A DNA stretch of 64,000 nucleotides, taken from NCBI GenBank assembly GCA_963556145.1, contig OY744468.1:3162001-3226000 (forward strand). Reading direction: 5' to 3'. This stretch comes from Hygrocybe punicea (taxonomy: Eukaryota; Basidiomycota; Agaricomycetes; Agaricales; Hygrophoraceae). A program made the position numbers and the translations under genes. The notes under the pieces are model-generated. The model made no database searches. It saw nothing but the letters and a program-made list of their open reading frames with translations, and was not told where the DNA came from. Shown piece after piece: positions 35,201 through 45,605 of the stretch (the stretch's first letter is position 1; each line of letters begins with the position of its first letter).

Positions 35201-36567
35201 ATGTAGTTGACCTCAGTAGTTGTAGAAACCACCAATCCTATTATACTTGCTTATCAAGAAGTGCTTCTGCAGCAGGAACTATCATCATGCAAGGCTTTGA
35301 TCCTAAAGTAATTACTGGGGGTGCTTCTGGATATCTCAGGCAGGAATTCAGAGAATTAGAACTGCTTGATGAGATTACCAAACTGAAATATCAAGGACTC
35401 TTACCAGACCATGTCAAGGGAGATCAGCGAAATTCTATCATTGATCAATTTAGAAAATGGAAAGGAAAGTCATATATTCCAAAAAACATTCATCATGCTA
35501 TCGCATGGAAAGCCACGGAGCAACTAAATCAATACACAACACAGCCCTCTCCATGGCAATTAATTAAACATATGAACAAAAATCAAAAGGCAGATTTCAG
35601 AAACCTCAACTTTGTTCCTGCAAAAGGAACTGTTCCAATCACTGTCACTCATAAAAATTCGACGGCCAATGTATTGCAAAATAAAAAACGAAAATTACAA
35701 CAAGTTGTAAGTTCATCTTCCATAGTGAAAAAAAGACGAAAAACAAGTACTATTGAATTAAATGAACCAAAAGGGTTTATATGGGATGCGGAAGATTGGA
35801 GCTGTGCTTATGATTCACTCTTTACAATATTACTAGCAATATGGAATGAAGATCCATCAAGTTGGAAAAAAAGATTCAATAGCATCAATGAAATATTAAA
35901 GATTTTGAGCTTAGGATTCAAACGATCCAAGAATCACACAACAGATTTAGAAACAGTTAGAAATACAATCAGACATTTATTGCATCAAGATAAACCTGAA
36001 ATATTTCCTTATGGTCAAGTTGGCATTGCCATAAGTGATTTGGCCCATTATATAATGAAAGCAAATGAACCAATGACTTCAACTTGTCTTAAATGTATCA
36101 ATTGTGAAAACATAACCATTCTGGAAAATGATAGATGTGACGCCATCTTTCATTGTTCATATTCATTTTCTGGAACAATCTCAACATGTCTTGCTCAAAT
36201 CATAGTTAATAGACAACGGCACAAATGTCAATTGTGTTGGGGAGAGATTACTAAATTTATTGCATTTAACAAAATTCCACCTCTAATCATGTTTACAGTT
36301 GACTCTATTGAGAATTTAATAATTAGTCAAGTTATAAACTTGTCAATTGATGACATATCCACTGCTTACACATTGAGAGGAATTGTGTACTTTGGTGATG
36401 CACATTTTACTGCCCGCATATTCATCAACAGTATGGTATGGTTTCATGATGGTATATCAACCAGATCAATTTGTATTAATGAAGGTGATATAGATGACTT
36501 TTCAAATATTAATTTATTGCCATGTAATGGTAATAATGCTGTACTGTTTATATATGCTCAATCTTAA
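32215..36567 (+). CDS. Helitron Rep part 2: Tyr motif, Pif1-type helicase, USP-like domain
   Basis: In the same frame as the preceding ORF, separated by one TGA. Its first in-frame codon here is GTG; the first ATG is about residue 45, after the Tyr motif AYITDYITK (Tyr16, Tyr20). Helicase motifs: GMAGTGKS (572-579, Walker A), VLAPTGGAAALVNGSTYHS, DYIFIDEVSMLSC (Walker B), IFAGDFGQLPPA, VVILRENMRQTN, and VLPNFAMTDYACQGRTHPNN near the end of the superfamily-1 core. The last 270 residues form a second enzyme-like domain: WDAEDWSCAYDSLFTIL with Cys1197, two CxxC pairs (CLKCINC, CQLCWG), GIVYFGDAHFTARIF with His1397, then MVWFHDG with Asp1412. That Cys...His...Asp layout resembles ubiquitin-specific proteases, a fusion I recall in agaricomycete Helitron helicases. 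Role inferred: strand unwinding in rolling-circle transposition, plus an unproven deubiquitinase activity. Confidence 0.87.
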   Translation: MTSLLSGTAIKAIVAYITDYITKFSLKTYSIFEVIKSIFDKNSEMIGGDLKRKDKVRKLFTQIVNSLTSKMEIGAPMASLYVLGNPDHYTSHKFVPFFWRSYVKEVISAWSDEEIPNICEDQNNAQKVVIGKNNGAYIGLSKVNNYMFRPALYDNVSLYDWIRLATMEPKKRRTKTKTKRARKEPVQNQIFDNLGCDDLSDSCTEPTNVDYSSDDNLSDVVDNDILMEIDEIPKPDSLNRHAGTEIADKTNEVDLNKLTKFENDYTLHSNHPQYLTHHAKMKGNDPFIVPNFIPNTLPRADRGDREYYCCTMLTFFKPWRSGKELKSKLQTWDNAFIDHEFSKRELEIMKYFGLRYECLDARDDFSAKRQKNNTANIRYSWATSNGLDELDDMHNAEFAFNGDDFNNNIDEDNNDTEILLKPGQKEQKRKDQMLIAERTLKRSGWLDDCIDGTPDIGPLIPIEPPVVQSAKLWRTAVLAKKKEIIDDRNKNLPTNTATINKLGNFQYNDVKIVDAAYINHMFIPANRADRHLIDVTINDYKLNTDQKKAFHIIANHSTLINSSDKLRMYLGGMAGTGKSQVIKALTSFFGKHNENHRFVVLAPTGGAAALVNGSTYHSILGINQGGSSRSLAQVRANLDGVDYIFIDEVSMLSCRDMYKISAQCAKARGVYDEPFGGINMIFAGDFGQLPPAMSGAPLYSGTIGVQINSSQTIANQEAAIGKALWHQITTVVILRENMRQTNQSEEDVRLRLALENMRYKACTPKDIAFLRTRVAGKGPNDPKLAQKKFRNVSVITALNAQKDKINELGIQRFAAENRRPLTSFYSIDRWNDPTSSNSKRKSHHMSTILDPIRHTKILEPSLQKLLWSQPHASSSDHIPGRLDLCVGMPVMLRNNDATECCITKGAEGIVVGWQSAIGPEQQTVLDTLFVRLLNPPKKINIEGLPENVVPITKHVTSTMCSLPNDDVISLSREQVLVLPNFAMTDYACQGRTHPNNVVDLSSCRNHQSYYTCLSRSASAAGTIIMQGFDPKVITGGASGYLRQEFRELELLDEITKLKYQGLLPDHVKGDQRNSIIDQFRKWKGKSYIPKNIHHAIAWKATEQLNQYTTQPSPWQLIKHMNKNQKADFRNLNFVPAKGTVPITVTHKNSTANVLQNKKRKLQQVVSSSSIVKKRRKTSTIELNEPKGFIWDAEDWSCAYDSLFTILLAIWNEDPSSWKKRFNSINEILKILSLGFKRSKNHTTDLETVRNTIRHLLHQDKPEIFPYGQVGIAISDLAHYIMKANEPMTSTCLKCINCENITILENDRCDAIFHCSYSFSGTISTCLAQIIVNRQRHKCQLCWGEITKFIAFNKIPPLIMFTVDSIENLIISQVINLSIDDISTAYTLRGIVYFGDAHFTARIFINSMVWFHDGISTRSICINEGDIDDFSNINLLPCNGNNAVLFIYAQS

Positions 36568-36604
36568 TATGTGTTCTCTTGCTAAAAGAAGGGACGAGTA
36601 ACAT

Positions 36605-36636
36605 GCCATGCAAAGCAATGGCCCACACCCCACTAG
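36605..36636 (+). terminator. Helitron copy 2 3' end: hairpin plus CTAG
   Basis: GCCATGC...GCAATGGC stem-loop (36605-36622), ten-base spacer CCACACCCCA, then CTAG (36633-36636) and host T. It matches copy 1 base for base across the hairpin. This is a rolling-circle transposition terminator by family knowledge. Confidence 0.8.
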
Positions 36637-38120
36637 TGGAACTGAAGGGAATTGTATATTGTCTCTGTGTGTTTGAACAGCCATCTGATTTATTTGTGCA
36701 TGCTGCTCAGGGTGATTTATGTTATATCTTCTAACTGCATTTAGTGTGTGTTCCAGATGCTTCTCATGATTATTAACTTTGAATTTTGTAATAGCTGCAC
36801 AGTTTTGTCTTGCATGCTTCTCAGGATGTTGAAGGTGAAATTTCTGCACAGCTGCAAGGTTTTGTGTCACATGCTTCTCAGGATTTTCCGGATTAAATTT
36901 CTGTACAGCTGCTAGATTTTGTTTTGTATGCTTGTCAGGATTTGTGCTCTGAAATTTCTGAACAGCTGCTAGATGTTGTTTGGCATGCTTGTCAGGATTT
37001 TCATTCTGGAATTTCTGAACAGCTGCTAGATTTTGTTTTGCATGTTTGTCAGGATGTTGTGCTCTAAACTTATTGACTTCTCTGATGTTCAAAGATTTCT
37101 TATGAATTGCAATTACTTCTTTATCAACAAATTCAATACATTCAAAGACAGATACAAATTCTGGGCAGTTGGAGCACACATGAGTCTGAATTACAGTTTG
37201 AATTGATGCATGATTCATTTTTGAGTGTACAAGAATGCTATGACTAGCTGCAATCACTTTCAAGTTTGCAATGGTCAACTTTTGAATCAACAAATCAAGT
37301 GGGTGATTTACAATAACAAGTGACTTTTCAGATGATGATTCCAGTGAGAGTGCTTCATTTTTAGGCATGTAAAAGTGGAATTTACATTTAGCTGCATCCA
37401 TACTAGTATTGTCATTGGTTGAAGCAGGCATCAGTTCATGAAGTGAGAATACATTTGCTTTGCCTCCACCAATGCATTCAATGTGAATGTTAGCATTGAA
37501 GGATATATTTTCAGACTTGAAAATGTCAAATAATTTCCAAGTTTTATTGCAAATATATTGAGCAGACACTTGACAAGGTAATGATACAAAACCAAGAAGA
37601 ACAACAGAATGGCTCCATTGGCTAATATAGGTTGTTTTATAACATATTTCAAGTACACTCTGAAGTCATGTTTTCTGAACAGATTCTGTTGAAGTTTTAA
37701 CTTAATATACATGCATTTATTAGCAATGCTAGTTGTATAATGATACACAGAAAGCAAATCAAACATATTTAAGAGGACTTTGGCATATAGTTCAAATAGA
37801 AAAGAGGTATGAGCTGATTGACAACCAAAAAGAACAAATTCACTACTGTTGTGGATACTTTTGATTTTTTCAGGGATTTGTGATGTGAAAGAAGAGGTGG
37901 ACTGATGATGAACAGGGACTACACTTGGTAAATAAGTGGGATTTTCATACATTGTCAGATTGTCTCTGTAAAAATTCAAAGTAACCAGGCCTGACATGAC
38001 ATCTGGTATGGCAGAGACAGTTGATGTGACATGGACATTTTGTATGACATTTGCAGGAGGCACAAGGCCAATCCAAATGACAGCACATTGTGCCCAAGAC
38101 ATTGTGATGGTAAAAATCAT
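36637..38120 (-). pseudogene. Older Helitron-type ORF, N-terminal part, cut by Helitron copy 2
   Basis: Two overlapping minus-strand frames (38120-37431 and 37569 to 36637) read as one product if a frameshift near 37500 is allowed. The segment KCMYIKLKLQQNLFRKHDF to KIYPSMLTFTLNALVEAK runs parallel to CKMIKALLMRSLLRRHDF and IGGGKRIPTFKF of the young Helitron, so it is a distant relative of its N-terminus. It then has IGGGKANVFSLHELMPAS, a CSNCPEFVSVFECIEF block, and seven tandem 19-residue repeats (consensus NPDKHAKQNLAAVQKFQ) up to the insertion point. The apparent continuation past 36636 is Helitron copy 2 sequence. No helicase half is visible on the other flank. Confidence 0.72.
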
Positions 38121-38399
38121 AAGACATTATGACATGGATGACATTTTTAACATTTTTGTGAACAGGTTTATAGTTTTTTGAAAATAAAAGCTAGATAATA
38201 ATATGGATATGTCAAATATATCTAGAGAAAATCAATAAACAACATACCAATACAAATTCCAGCACATGAAGAAGTAAAAATCGAAAAAATCCACAAAATT
38301 TTGCATTTTAAGGCTATATATGAATATAATATGTAAACATTTGATCATAGATAGTAATAGATTCATACCTGAGCCAGAAAATATCCACTGCAAACCTGT

Positions 38400-39035
38400 A
38401 GGTTAAGAAGTGAGCTTATACAATCTAAAAAGGTGAAAAAATGTGAAATTTCCACATACTTTGAATGTTGACAGGGAGATTGGCTGTCAAATGATAGATT
38501 ATTTCAACCAATAATAATTTACACCAATAAAAGACATTACCAGTGCTCCAAGATGCAAAACAGAGCCAGAGAAAAGAAAAAGCATCAAAATCTGAAGAAT
38601 TTTCAGCTTTGTGATCTATAAAGGGAAAGATTATGTCAGCATTGGACCCTGACTAGAGCAGGGACATCACCTGATCCAGATCGCATTTTTTCGGAGTCTA
38701 AATAAGGAAAACTGAACTTAAACAAGCAAAAAAGGTAAAAAAACATGAAATTTGTACAGACTTTGAACATTTACAGGGAGATGGGCTGGAGAATGATAGA
38801 TTATGTTAATAAACAATAAGATTTACAAATTGAAGACATTACCAGTGGTCCAAGAAACAAAATAGAGCCATATAGACAAAAAAGCATGAAAATCCAGAGA
38901 ATTTTCAAATTTTATGTCTGAAAAAGGAAAGATTATGTTAGCATTGGACTCTGAATGATCCAGGCACATCACCTGATCCAAAAAACATTTTTTCGGAGTC
39001 TGAATATGGAAAACTGAGCTTAAACAAGCCAAAAA
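38400..39035. repeat. Tandem direct repeat, period 302 bp
   Basis: CATTTTTTCGGAGTCT recurs at 38684 and 38986. ACATTACCAGTG, TTTACAGGGAGATGGGCTG and CTTAAACAAGC recur in the same order, giving about two full copies and a partial third upstream. AT-rich and non-coding; it follows the older Helitron remnant. Confidence 0.8.
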
Positions 39036-39692
39036 TGTGGCATTTACATACCAAATGGAGAAGGTGGTAGTTCAGGTTCAAGAGGCAAAAGCACAATAAG
39101 GTTCAAAGTCTAGGTTCAAATGGTGATCTGACTAATGATTACATAATCATGATTATATAAGAAATTTGACCAAAACCAAAATTTAAATACAAAGTAATCT
39201 AATCATATTGGGTATGTTTATTTGTATTTGTTTGTCCTAAGACCAAGTTGCAATATCACTCACAAATGTTGACTGATGATATCAGCAAATAAGCATTTAT
39301 TTGTCTTTGTTTATATCTATTTGTATTTGTTTACTAAAGCTCAAATAACACTATATGAACTCAAACATCTGATGAAATATATGTTATTGCAATATATAAT
39401 TAGATGGCTTGTTCTAAATGGCTCCCCGGGGAGCCATCAAAAATTTCCTTATATAGGGAGGGAAGCCAGGGGCAAATGGCTCCCCATATTATACAATTGC
39501 GCTGTGAATCTCAGTATTTTTAATCAAGATTAACTTAGATACACGATTCGAGCCTAGCCAATTACGTTGGCTGCGTGATTTGAATAGAACTATATTTGGC
39601 TCGACAACTTCCTCTACTAGGCAAAAGCCTCCTTCTACTGTCGGGATGGCTTCGGGATGTCGAACGACGGTACGTGGCATTGGATGGGTATA
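39036..39692. other. Gene-free stretch with a 20-bp perfect palindrome
   Basis: Repetitive AT-rich sequence. 39418-39437 (ATGGCTCCCCGGGGAGCCAT) is a perfect palindrome, and half of it recurs at about 39476 (ATGGCTCCCC). No coding block recognised. Confidence 0.5.
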
Positions 39693-39859
39693 CTAAAGGG
39701 TCAGGCTAGGTGAAAAAAGGGGCTGAAGATATAGTGACGTGGCAAAACGAGGGGTCCAAACGGTGCTGGTGGACGTTTGAACACGGCAGAGGGGACTTGT
39801 TCTGGGGGACAAAGGGGAACAGGAGGCTCTGGGTGCTGAACGAGGGTTGCGGGGGGGGT

Positions 39860-40540
39860 TGTCCGAATGCTGTGGCTGGGAATAGTGGAAAATGTGGGCC
39901 GCGCAATGGTGACATGATGGGGCGTCTGAACACAGCGGCAGGGGCTCGTTTGGGGAGACGAGGGGGAACGGGGGCTTGGGTGGAACACAGGAGCATGGGG
40001 TCGAATAGAGGTGCTTAGGTCGAACGCTGTGGGGCTGGGAATAGTGAAAAATGTGGGCCGCGCAATGGTGACATGATGGGGCGTCTGAACACAGCGGCAG
40101 GGGCTCGTTTGGGGAGGTGAGGGGGAATGGGGGCTCAGGTGGAACGCGGGAGCATGGGATTGAATAGAGGTGCTTGGGTCGAACGCTGTGGGGCTGGGAA
40201 TAGTGAAAAATGTGGGCCACGCAATGGCGACATGATGGGGCATCTGAACACAGCGGCAGGGGCTCGTTTGGGGAGACGAGGCGGAACGGGGGCTCGGGTG
40301 GAACGCGGGAGCATGGGATTGAATAGAGGTGCTTGGGTCGAACGCTGTGGGGCTGGGAATGGTGAAAAATGTGGGCCGTGCAATGGTGACATGATGGGGC
40401 GGGTGATCACAGCGGCGGGTGATCGTTTGGGGAGACGAAGGGGAACGGGGGCTCTGGAGAGTGGAACACGGGAGCGTGGGGTCGAATAGAGGTGTGTGGG
40501 GTCGGGGATGGCGAAATATGGGGGTTGCACTATGGTGATA
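39860..40540. repeat. GC-rich minisatellite, 159-bp unit, four copies plus a weak fifth
   Basis: GACATGATGG recurs at 39911, 40070, 40229 and 40388, exactly 159 bases apart. Each unit carries GGGCTGGGAATAGTG, AATGTGGGCCGCGCAATGG and GGCTCGTTTGGGGAG. Because 159 is 53 codons, long repetitive frames stay open on both strands (a 443-codon Pro/Ser-rich one on the minus strand, 39701-41032); I treat those as a by-product, not genes. Confidence 0.9.
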
Positions 40541-41152
40541 TGGCACGTCGCGCTGGAGCTCTATAAACAACATAGAGGGGCTTCGTTTAGGACAACAAAG
40601 GGGAACGGAGGGTCTTGAAGTGGTGAACGAGGGTCTGCAAGGTTGATCGCAGGTGTGTGAGGTCGGGGATGGTCTAGGCGGGGCTGCAAGGTGGTGACGC
40701 AGCAAGTTCGTGGGTGTTCCACAAGGAGGCAGGGACAATTTGTTTGGTGCCACGAGCGAGAATGGAGGTTGAACGGTGTTGTGGGGGGTCGACTGAATGA
40801 GCTTGAGGCCGGGAATGAGGAAAAATGGGTGGACTTCAAGCATGCAAGTGATGTAATCTGAGATGCGAGTCGTCAACGCGTCAACCACAAACTGCGAATG
40901 CGAAACAAGGACATACATACCTTTGAGTAAATTTTGATCATGAGATGTGAGGACACCAGCGAGATGAAAGAGATTGCGAGCACAGGGTAAGGCACTCCAA
41001 GGAATTTTCCAAGACACCTCAGGCATTCGCACGAGTCAAAGTTTAGGCAAGTTGAATTGCCCACTTTATTGTACACTACTCGATGACTTTGTTATACAGG
41101 AGAACTCGTCGTTCATCGTTTGTTGTACATTAAAACCTCAGCCACGGCACAA

Positions 41153-44100
41153 CTATTTGTTCCTGGAACACGTAGTGGCATAATGCCCACGTTCACCGCA
41201 CTTTCCACACTTACGACGACCGGGGCCATCACCATCGTCATTATTAAACTTCACCCGTTTGCCCAGCCATTCTCCTTCAATCGCTGAGGCGAGTCTCTTC
41301 TTGCGAGGGCGACCTTTGGTGCGAATAGGTTGAGGAGGTAGGATGGAGGGGCCTGCATCTGCGTCGCGCCGCACACTGTCCATTACAAGTCAGTCATACA
41401 CAAACATGAATGCAACCATAAAGCTTACATCATTGCATCAATATCAGCATTCAGGCTCTTCAGCTCGGCCTCGGTGTGGACATGTCGAAGAACATCTTGG
41501 AACTTGGTAATGGCCTGGTGATGGATAACTTTTGCTGGTAAAGTTTGAGTGGTGGGTGGAGGCGAAGAGCGCCTTTGAAAGGGAGATAGATGAATAGGGA
41601 TCAGTGGAGTTGTCGTCGGGTCATTCCCTGATTTGTTGCATCCAATTCTCACAACATCAGTTATTGCAATGTCAAGACTTGGTTCTGTGAGCCACCTAGT
41701 TGGTAGCTAAGCACTGTTGCGCCATGAGAGGACACAAATGGCATACCTTCGATTGAAGCGACCGAAATGGAATTGCGCTGGTGATTGCAGTCTTCGGAGT
41801 ACGGCGTAGAAGTGCCGACAGGGTATCCCTAAATTTGTACCCATCATACAGTCACAAACGGGGTGACCGGTATCAAGTAGAGCCAGGTAATGAGTAGCGT
41901 GCGTCGCGTAGTGTTTGATCTCAAAAAATGTTGCGCAGGTCCTACCACCACTCACAACCAACTGAAGGAGGTATTGTGCTGAAATACAGATTGTATCTTC
42001 CGAAAAGTTGTCGAGAAGACTCTGAAGGTAAATTTGAGTTAGCTAATGTCCCTGGCAAGTTGGAGCAAAATTTAAGAACCTCTGATGCCGTGATGATTCT
42101 GTCAGCTTCATCAGCAGGAACGGCGCTACGCTGTATTTCATGGGAAGCCAAAAAGTCAGCCTATGAGAAGTCAGCTTGGAATGCACATTTGACGGATTAG
42201 GTCCTTACCCAGTTGTCTGATCCTTGTGGAAGGCTGGAACACTCTGCGGTGTAGAATACAGATGATTCCATCTGCTCATATGATTTCTGTACAGCATATG
42301 GAACGCAGTGAGAGCGAAGAAGTTGAAGGGGTTCAGCAAAAAGAATATCAGTTTGAGTTGGGTGCCGTAAATGTGCCGTCTGAGGAATTCTTCTCAGCTG
42401 GTGCTACAAATCAAAATGGAAGAGCGTACTTGCCTGTCGAATATGAAGGGCTTCAAGATCGTGCTGGGCTTGGGAACGCTGAATTAAGTTCATTGAGAGT
42501 TGGTAAGCAGATGTCTTCAAATCACCAAGCAGCTTATTGACACGGTTCTCCCCTTCTACACGGCCAGACGTGCGGACGCCACACGTATAGCGTGTCGCGA
42601 CAAAAGTCCATGCCCAGCGTTTACGATCTGGCCAAAGCTCTCCATCAAGGTAAGGTTGCGCAGCAGGAAATTTTGCAAGGAGTCCAGCCCAGGCTTCTTC
42701 GAGGGCTGCAGGAGAAATGGAATAATAGACGCTCCAGAATGCTTCTCAAAAGGATTGCATCAAGGGTCCAAGGATTGGCGCCAACTTCTTGACGACATTA
42801 CCATCAAGGTAGTTGAGGCAACGACCATGAAACGAGATCTCTGATTCGGGCCGTCTAGAAACTGCCAAGTCGAGTCCAGTATCCGCATCTGAAAAGAAAA
42901 CACGCTCCAAACACGTCGGGAGTACTGCAAATAGGCAGTCCAGTGCCCATTGATGCTCGTTTGCCATCTCACTAGTATGAAGTGCATAGGCAATATTGCG
43001 AGATGTGAAGAACTGGTCAATGACCACGAAAACATTTAAAGGGAGTCCATACTGGTTTCGAAGCATAGCGATGTCATTAATGATGACATCGTTGAATCGT
43101 TGAGTGATGGAAACTTGGCCCGGAGACATCCAAAATAAGTGCTGGAACTGGCGAGTGGTTTGGTTGACTTGGACGTGGAAGATCCATCGGTGATCGGCAT
43201 TCTTTACCTCGGTAAGCTTCTCGACAAGCGCGACAAAATCCCCGCCCGAATTTTGCATAGAATGGCGTGCCTCTCGCCGTACATCATCAAGGAGATTTGA
43301 CACTTGGCGCAGTGTAAGTGGGTGGTCAGGGAATTGAGCCGACAATAAAGTATGAATTTCACCCCTCCCCAAGGATTTGATGGGCGCGAGGTTGTGAACT
43401 AAGTCCTTCTGTCGCTGGGACGGTGGGTTATATTCAGGGAGATGATCGTTATGAACAGCGGAGTGGTTGTGGACAAGGTTGAGGGATGAGAAGTAATAAG
43501 AGCCTCCCGGTGAAATCCGCACATTGACACGACTAAGGCATGAACAGCGCTTAGTTTTACCACGACGAAAATCTGCGGGATCAATGTCCCTGGCATGCTT
43601 TAAAATGCGCTGCGAGGAGCTAGAGCAACGAAGCCGAAGACGTTTGACTCTGCCTGCAGAAAAATAAGCAAATTCCAAAAAAAAAATGAGAGTGATTCCT
43701 ACCATCTTTATTACGCTCGCTTTCACCTTTCTTCCATTCATATCCCCGACGGCGTTCATATTCATACACGAAATGAACAGCCTCCTCCAAAGTATTGAAG
43801 ATCATGCCTACTTGTGGGCACTGTGCGTCCAGTGGGGCATTTACAGACTTTGTTGGTGAACCACTCAGCGCTCGTGGTACCGTTGGACCAAATTTAGCTG
43901 TGCGAGGAGTAGGTGTACCGTCTGCAGCATCTGATTCAGAGTCGGTTTCTGGATCAGTGATGTCGCGATCAAAGGCAGAATCAGCAATAGCCACGGCAGG
44001 CTGCATGTGACGTGCACTCGGTGCAAGATTGTTGGTGCCTTCGTCTGTCAGATCCACATGGGGGAAGCCAACGGAAGACTGAAGCTAAATTAAATTTCAG

Positions 44101-45605
44101 CCACTTTGTCTCGTCAATAAATGATAGCTTACTTTAGCTAATGAGCGAATCGCTGTCAAGTGATGGAGCAGAAGTTCTCGTAACCAATTATGACGAAATG
44201 TCGACGCCATTTCGAGGGACCAAGGCATCACATTTGGGTCAGCAAAAGCTTGAATGACGCTCAATGAAATTATCCCACACGACCCGCTGCCAGGTCCTTG
44301 GTACGGAACAGGGAGGGCTTTCTCCGTCCATTTCCCTTGAGTGTCTGTGACGTCCCCTAGAAACCATCGCAATTTATCCAACATTGCTTCATCTGGGGCC
44401 CACTCCAAGGAATCGCCTTGCTGAACGAGCCGCTTCTTCATCGGAATGACACACGGTGCCCAGTGCGAATTTATTTTGTTAAACATGAAGGCGATAATGT
44501 CAGGTGGGTCGGTGAGAAGGGACTCTCGGAGATCCTTTAGGACTTTGGAAAGACAACCTGCACGGTATGCGTTTGTGAGCTGGACATGAAAAATAGACGG
44601 AAGGATTCAGATGAGAGGAGAATCGGCACGTGAATTGATTTCCATCATGATTTGATAAGCACGCGTGTCCAGAACGCGCTCACCAATCCAGTTCTCGTCA
44701 AGCAGCTCGTATAAATTCACAAAGGCAGGGACATCCAAGTCGCTCGGAAACCCATGAATTGAGCCATACCTGGGCACTCAAGAAAAGCTTGGAAGTCGTC
44801 AGATCCCAGTAAGTTGTGAGTGCGAACAGCATCAACCACAGAGTTTAGTTTGATCATACGCTGATGAAATATCAGCGCATTCAACCATTTCCGTGCGTCG
44901 CGGAAGTGCACTAGGTAGATGTTTCCTGGCAGGACACAGAACATTGAGCGGCAGTAAGTAACATGCATCAAATTATTGCCTACCTTGAGCCTCAACAATC
45001 ACACTCCTATAGCCCTCGGCGAATTTCGCAGGCATATCACCCAAAAATATTCGAACATCTTTCAGAGATGGGATCGAAGACTCCGTGAGGAGAAAACTAC
45101 TTATCCCAGGTATTGTCTATGACCAGTCGACAAGTCGCAAGGTATTGTCAGGAAGGATGGGTGGAATTTGAGTTGTCGTGTCAATAGATTGATGAATGGT
45201 GAGTCGTGCAAGATAACTGGTGGAGAAAGGGTCGTCTGGGGCTGATGATTCATATGCAGAGTATCCGAGCGTGTGTTCCAGTGGAAGGAGGGTAGGGAAG
45301 GGGTCATCATCAGACGAGTCGCTGATATCACCACCACCAGTACTGTAGCCTGACCGTGACAATGTCGACGATTTGTCGATATCAAGTAACACAGCATACG
45401 TACCTTGGGGTCCATAATCAGACGCTGTGCAGCAGGACGAAAGACGGTGTTCTAAGATATCAAGCATAGCCAAAGGGAAGCGTCTCAGAAAAATTTTGGT
45501 CTTAGATTGTAGGGAACTCGGGGTATATATACTTGGTCTCGATGTGTACTTAAAACGGTGACCAGCCAATCGAGTGACCACCCAAGCAGCCATCTGCATC
45601 TGCAT
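41153..45605 (-). pseudogene. MULE transposase fused to Ulp1 protease domain, broken
   Basis: Minus-strand, multi-exon. N-terminal part: IPSLKDVRIFLGDMPAKF, PAFVNLYELLDENWIGERV, then a C48/Ulp1 protease core with INSHWAPCVIP (His), GDSLEW (Asp) and VPYQGPGSGSCGI (Gln, Cys), so the triad is intact. It splices to VDLTDEGTNN and an FAR1-type zinc region (TLEEAVHFVYEYERRRGYEW, RGKTKRCSC, HNHSAVHNDHLP). The MULE transposase domain has NDIAMLRNQYGLPLNVFVV and VFFSDADTGLDLAV, then YSISPAALEEAWAGLLAKF. A SWIM zinc finger follows (CDCMMGTNLGIPCRHFY), then an AT-hook (KGRPRKKR) and a CCHC knuckle (CGKCGERGHYATTC). Breaks: TGA at 42746 (SF*EAFW) and TAG at 45117 (LVDWS*TIPG). Ulp1-MULE fusions are known in plants and fungi. 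No terminal repeats found by eye. Confidence 0.8.

Larger units (their letters stand above)
28650..36636 (+). mobile_element. Helitron copy 2, near-intact (7,987 bp)
   Basis: Starts ATGGAATAAA after host A at 28649 and ends with a hairpin and CTAG before host T at 36637. It carries one frame from 28831 to 36567 interrupted only by a TGA at 32200-32202. Compared with copy 1 in the opposite orientation it keeps all other frames, so it is the younger or more constrained copy. It has inserted into an older Helitron-type ORF. Confidence 0.92.

Noticed and set aside
36514..36636. C-terminal extension of the older Helitron-type ORF
   Set aside because: These codons are antisense to the 3' end of Helitron copy 2, past the insertion point.
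39701..41032. 443-codon Pro/Ser-rich minus-strand gene
   Set aside because: Open only because the 159-bp repeat is a multiple of three; other frames on both strands are open too, and there is no domain or clear gene structure.
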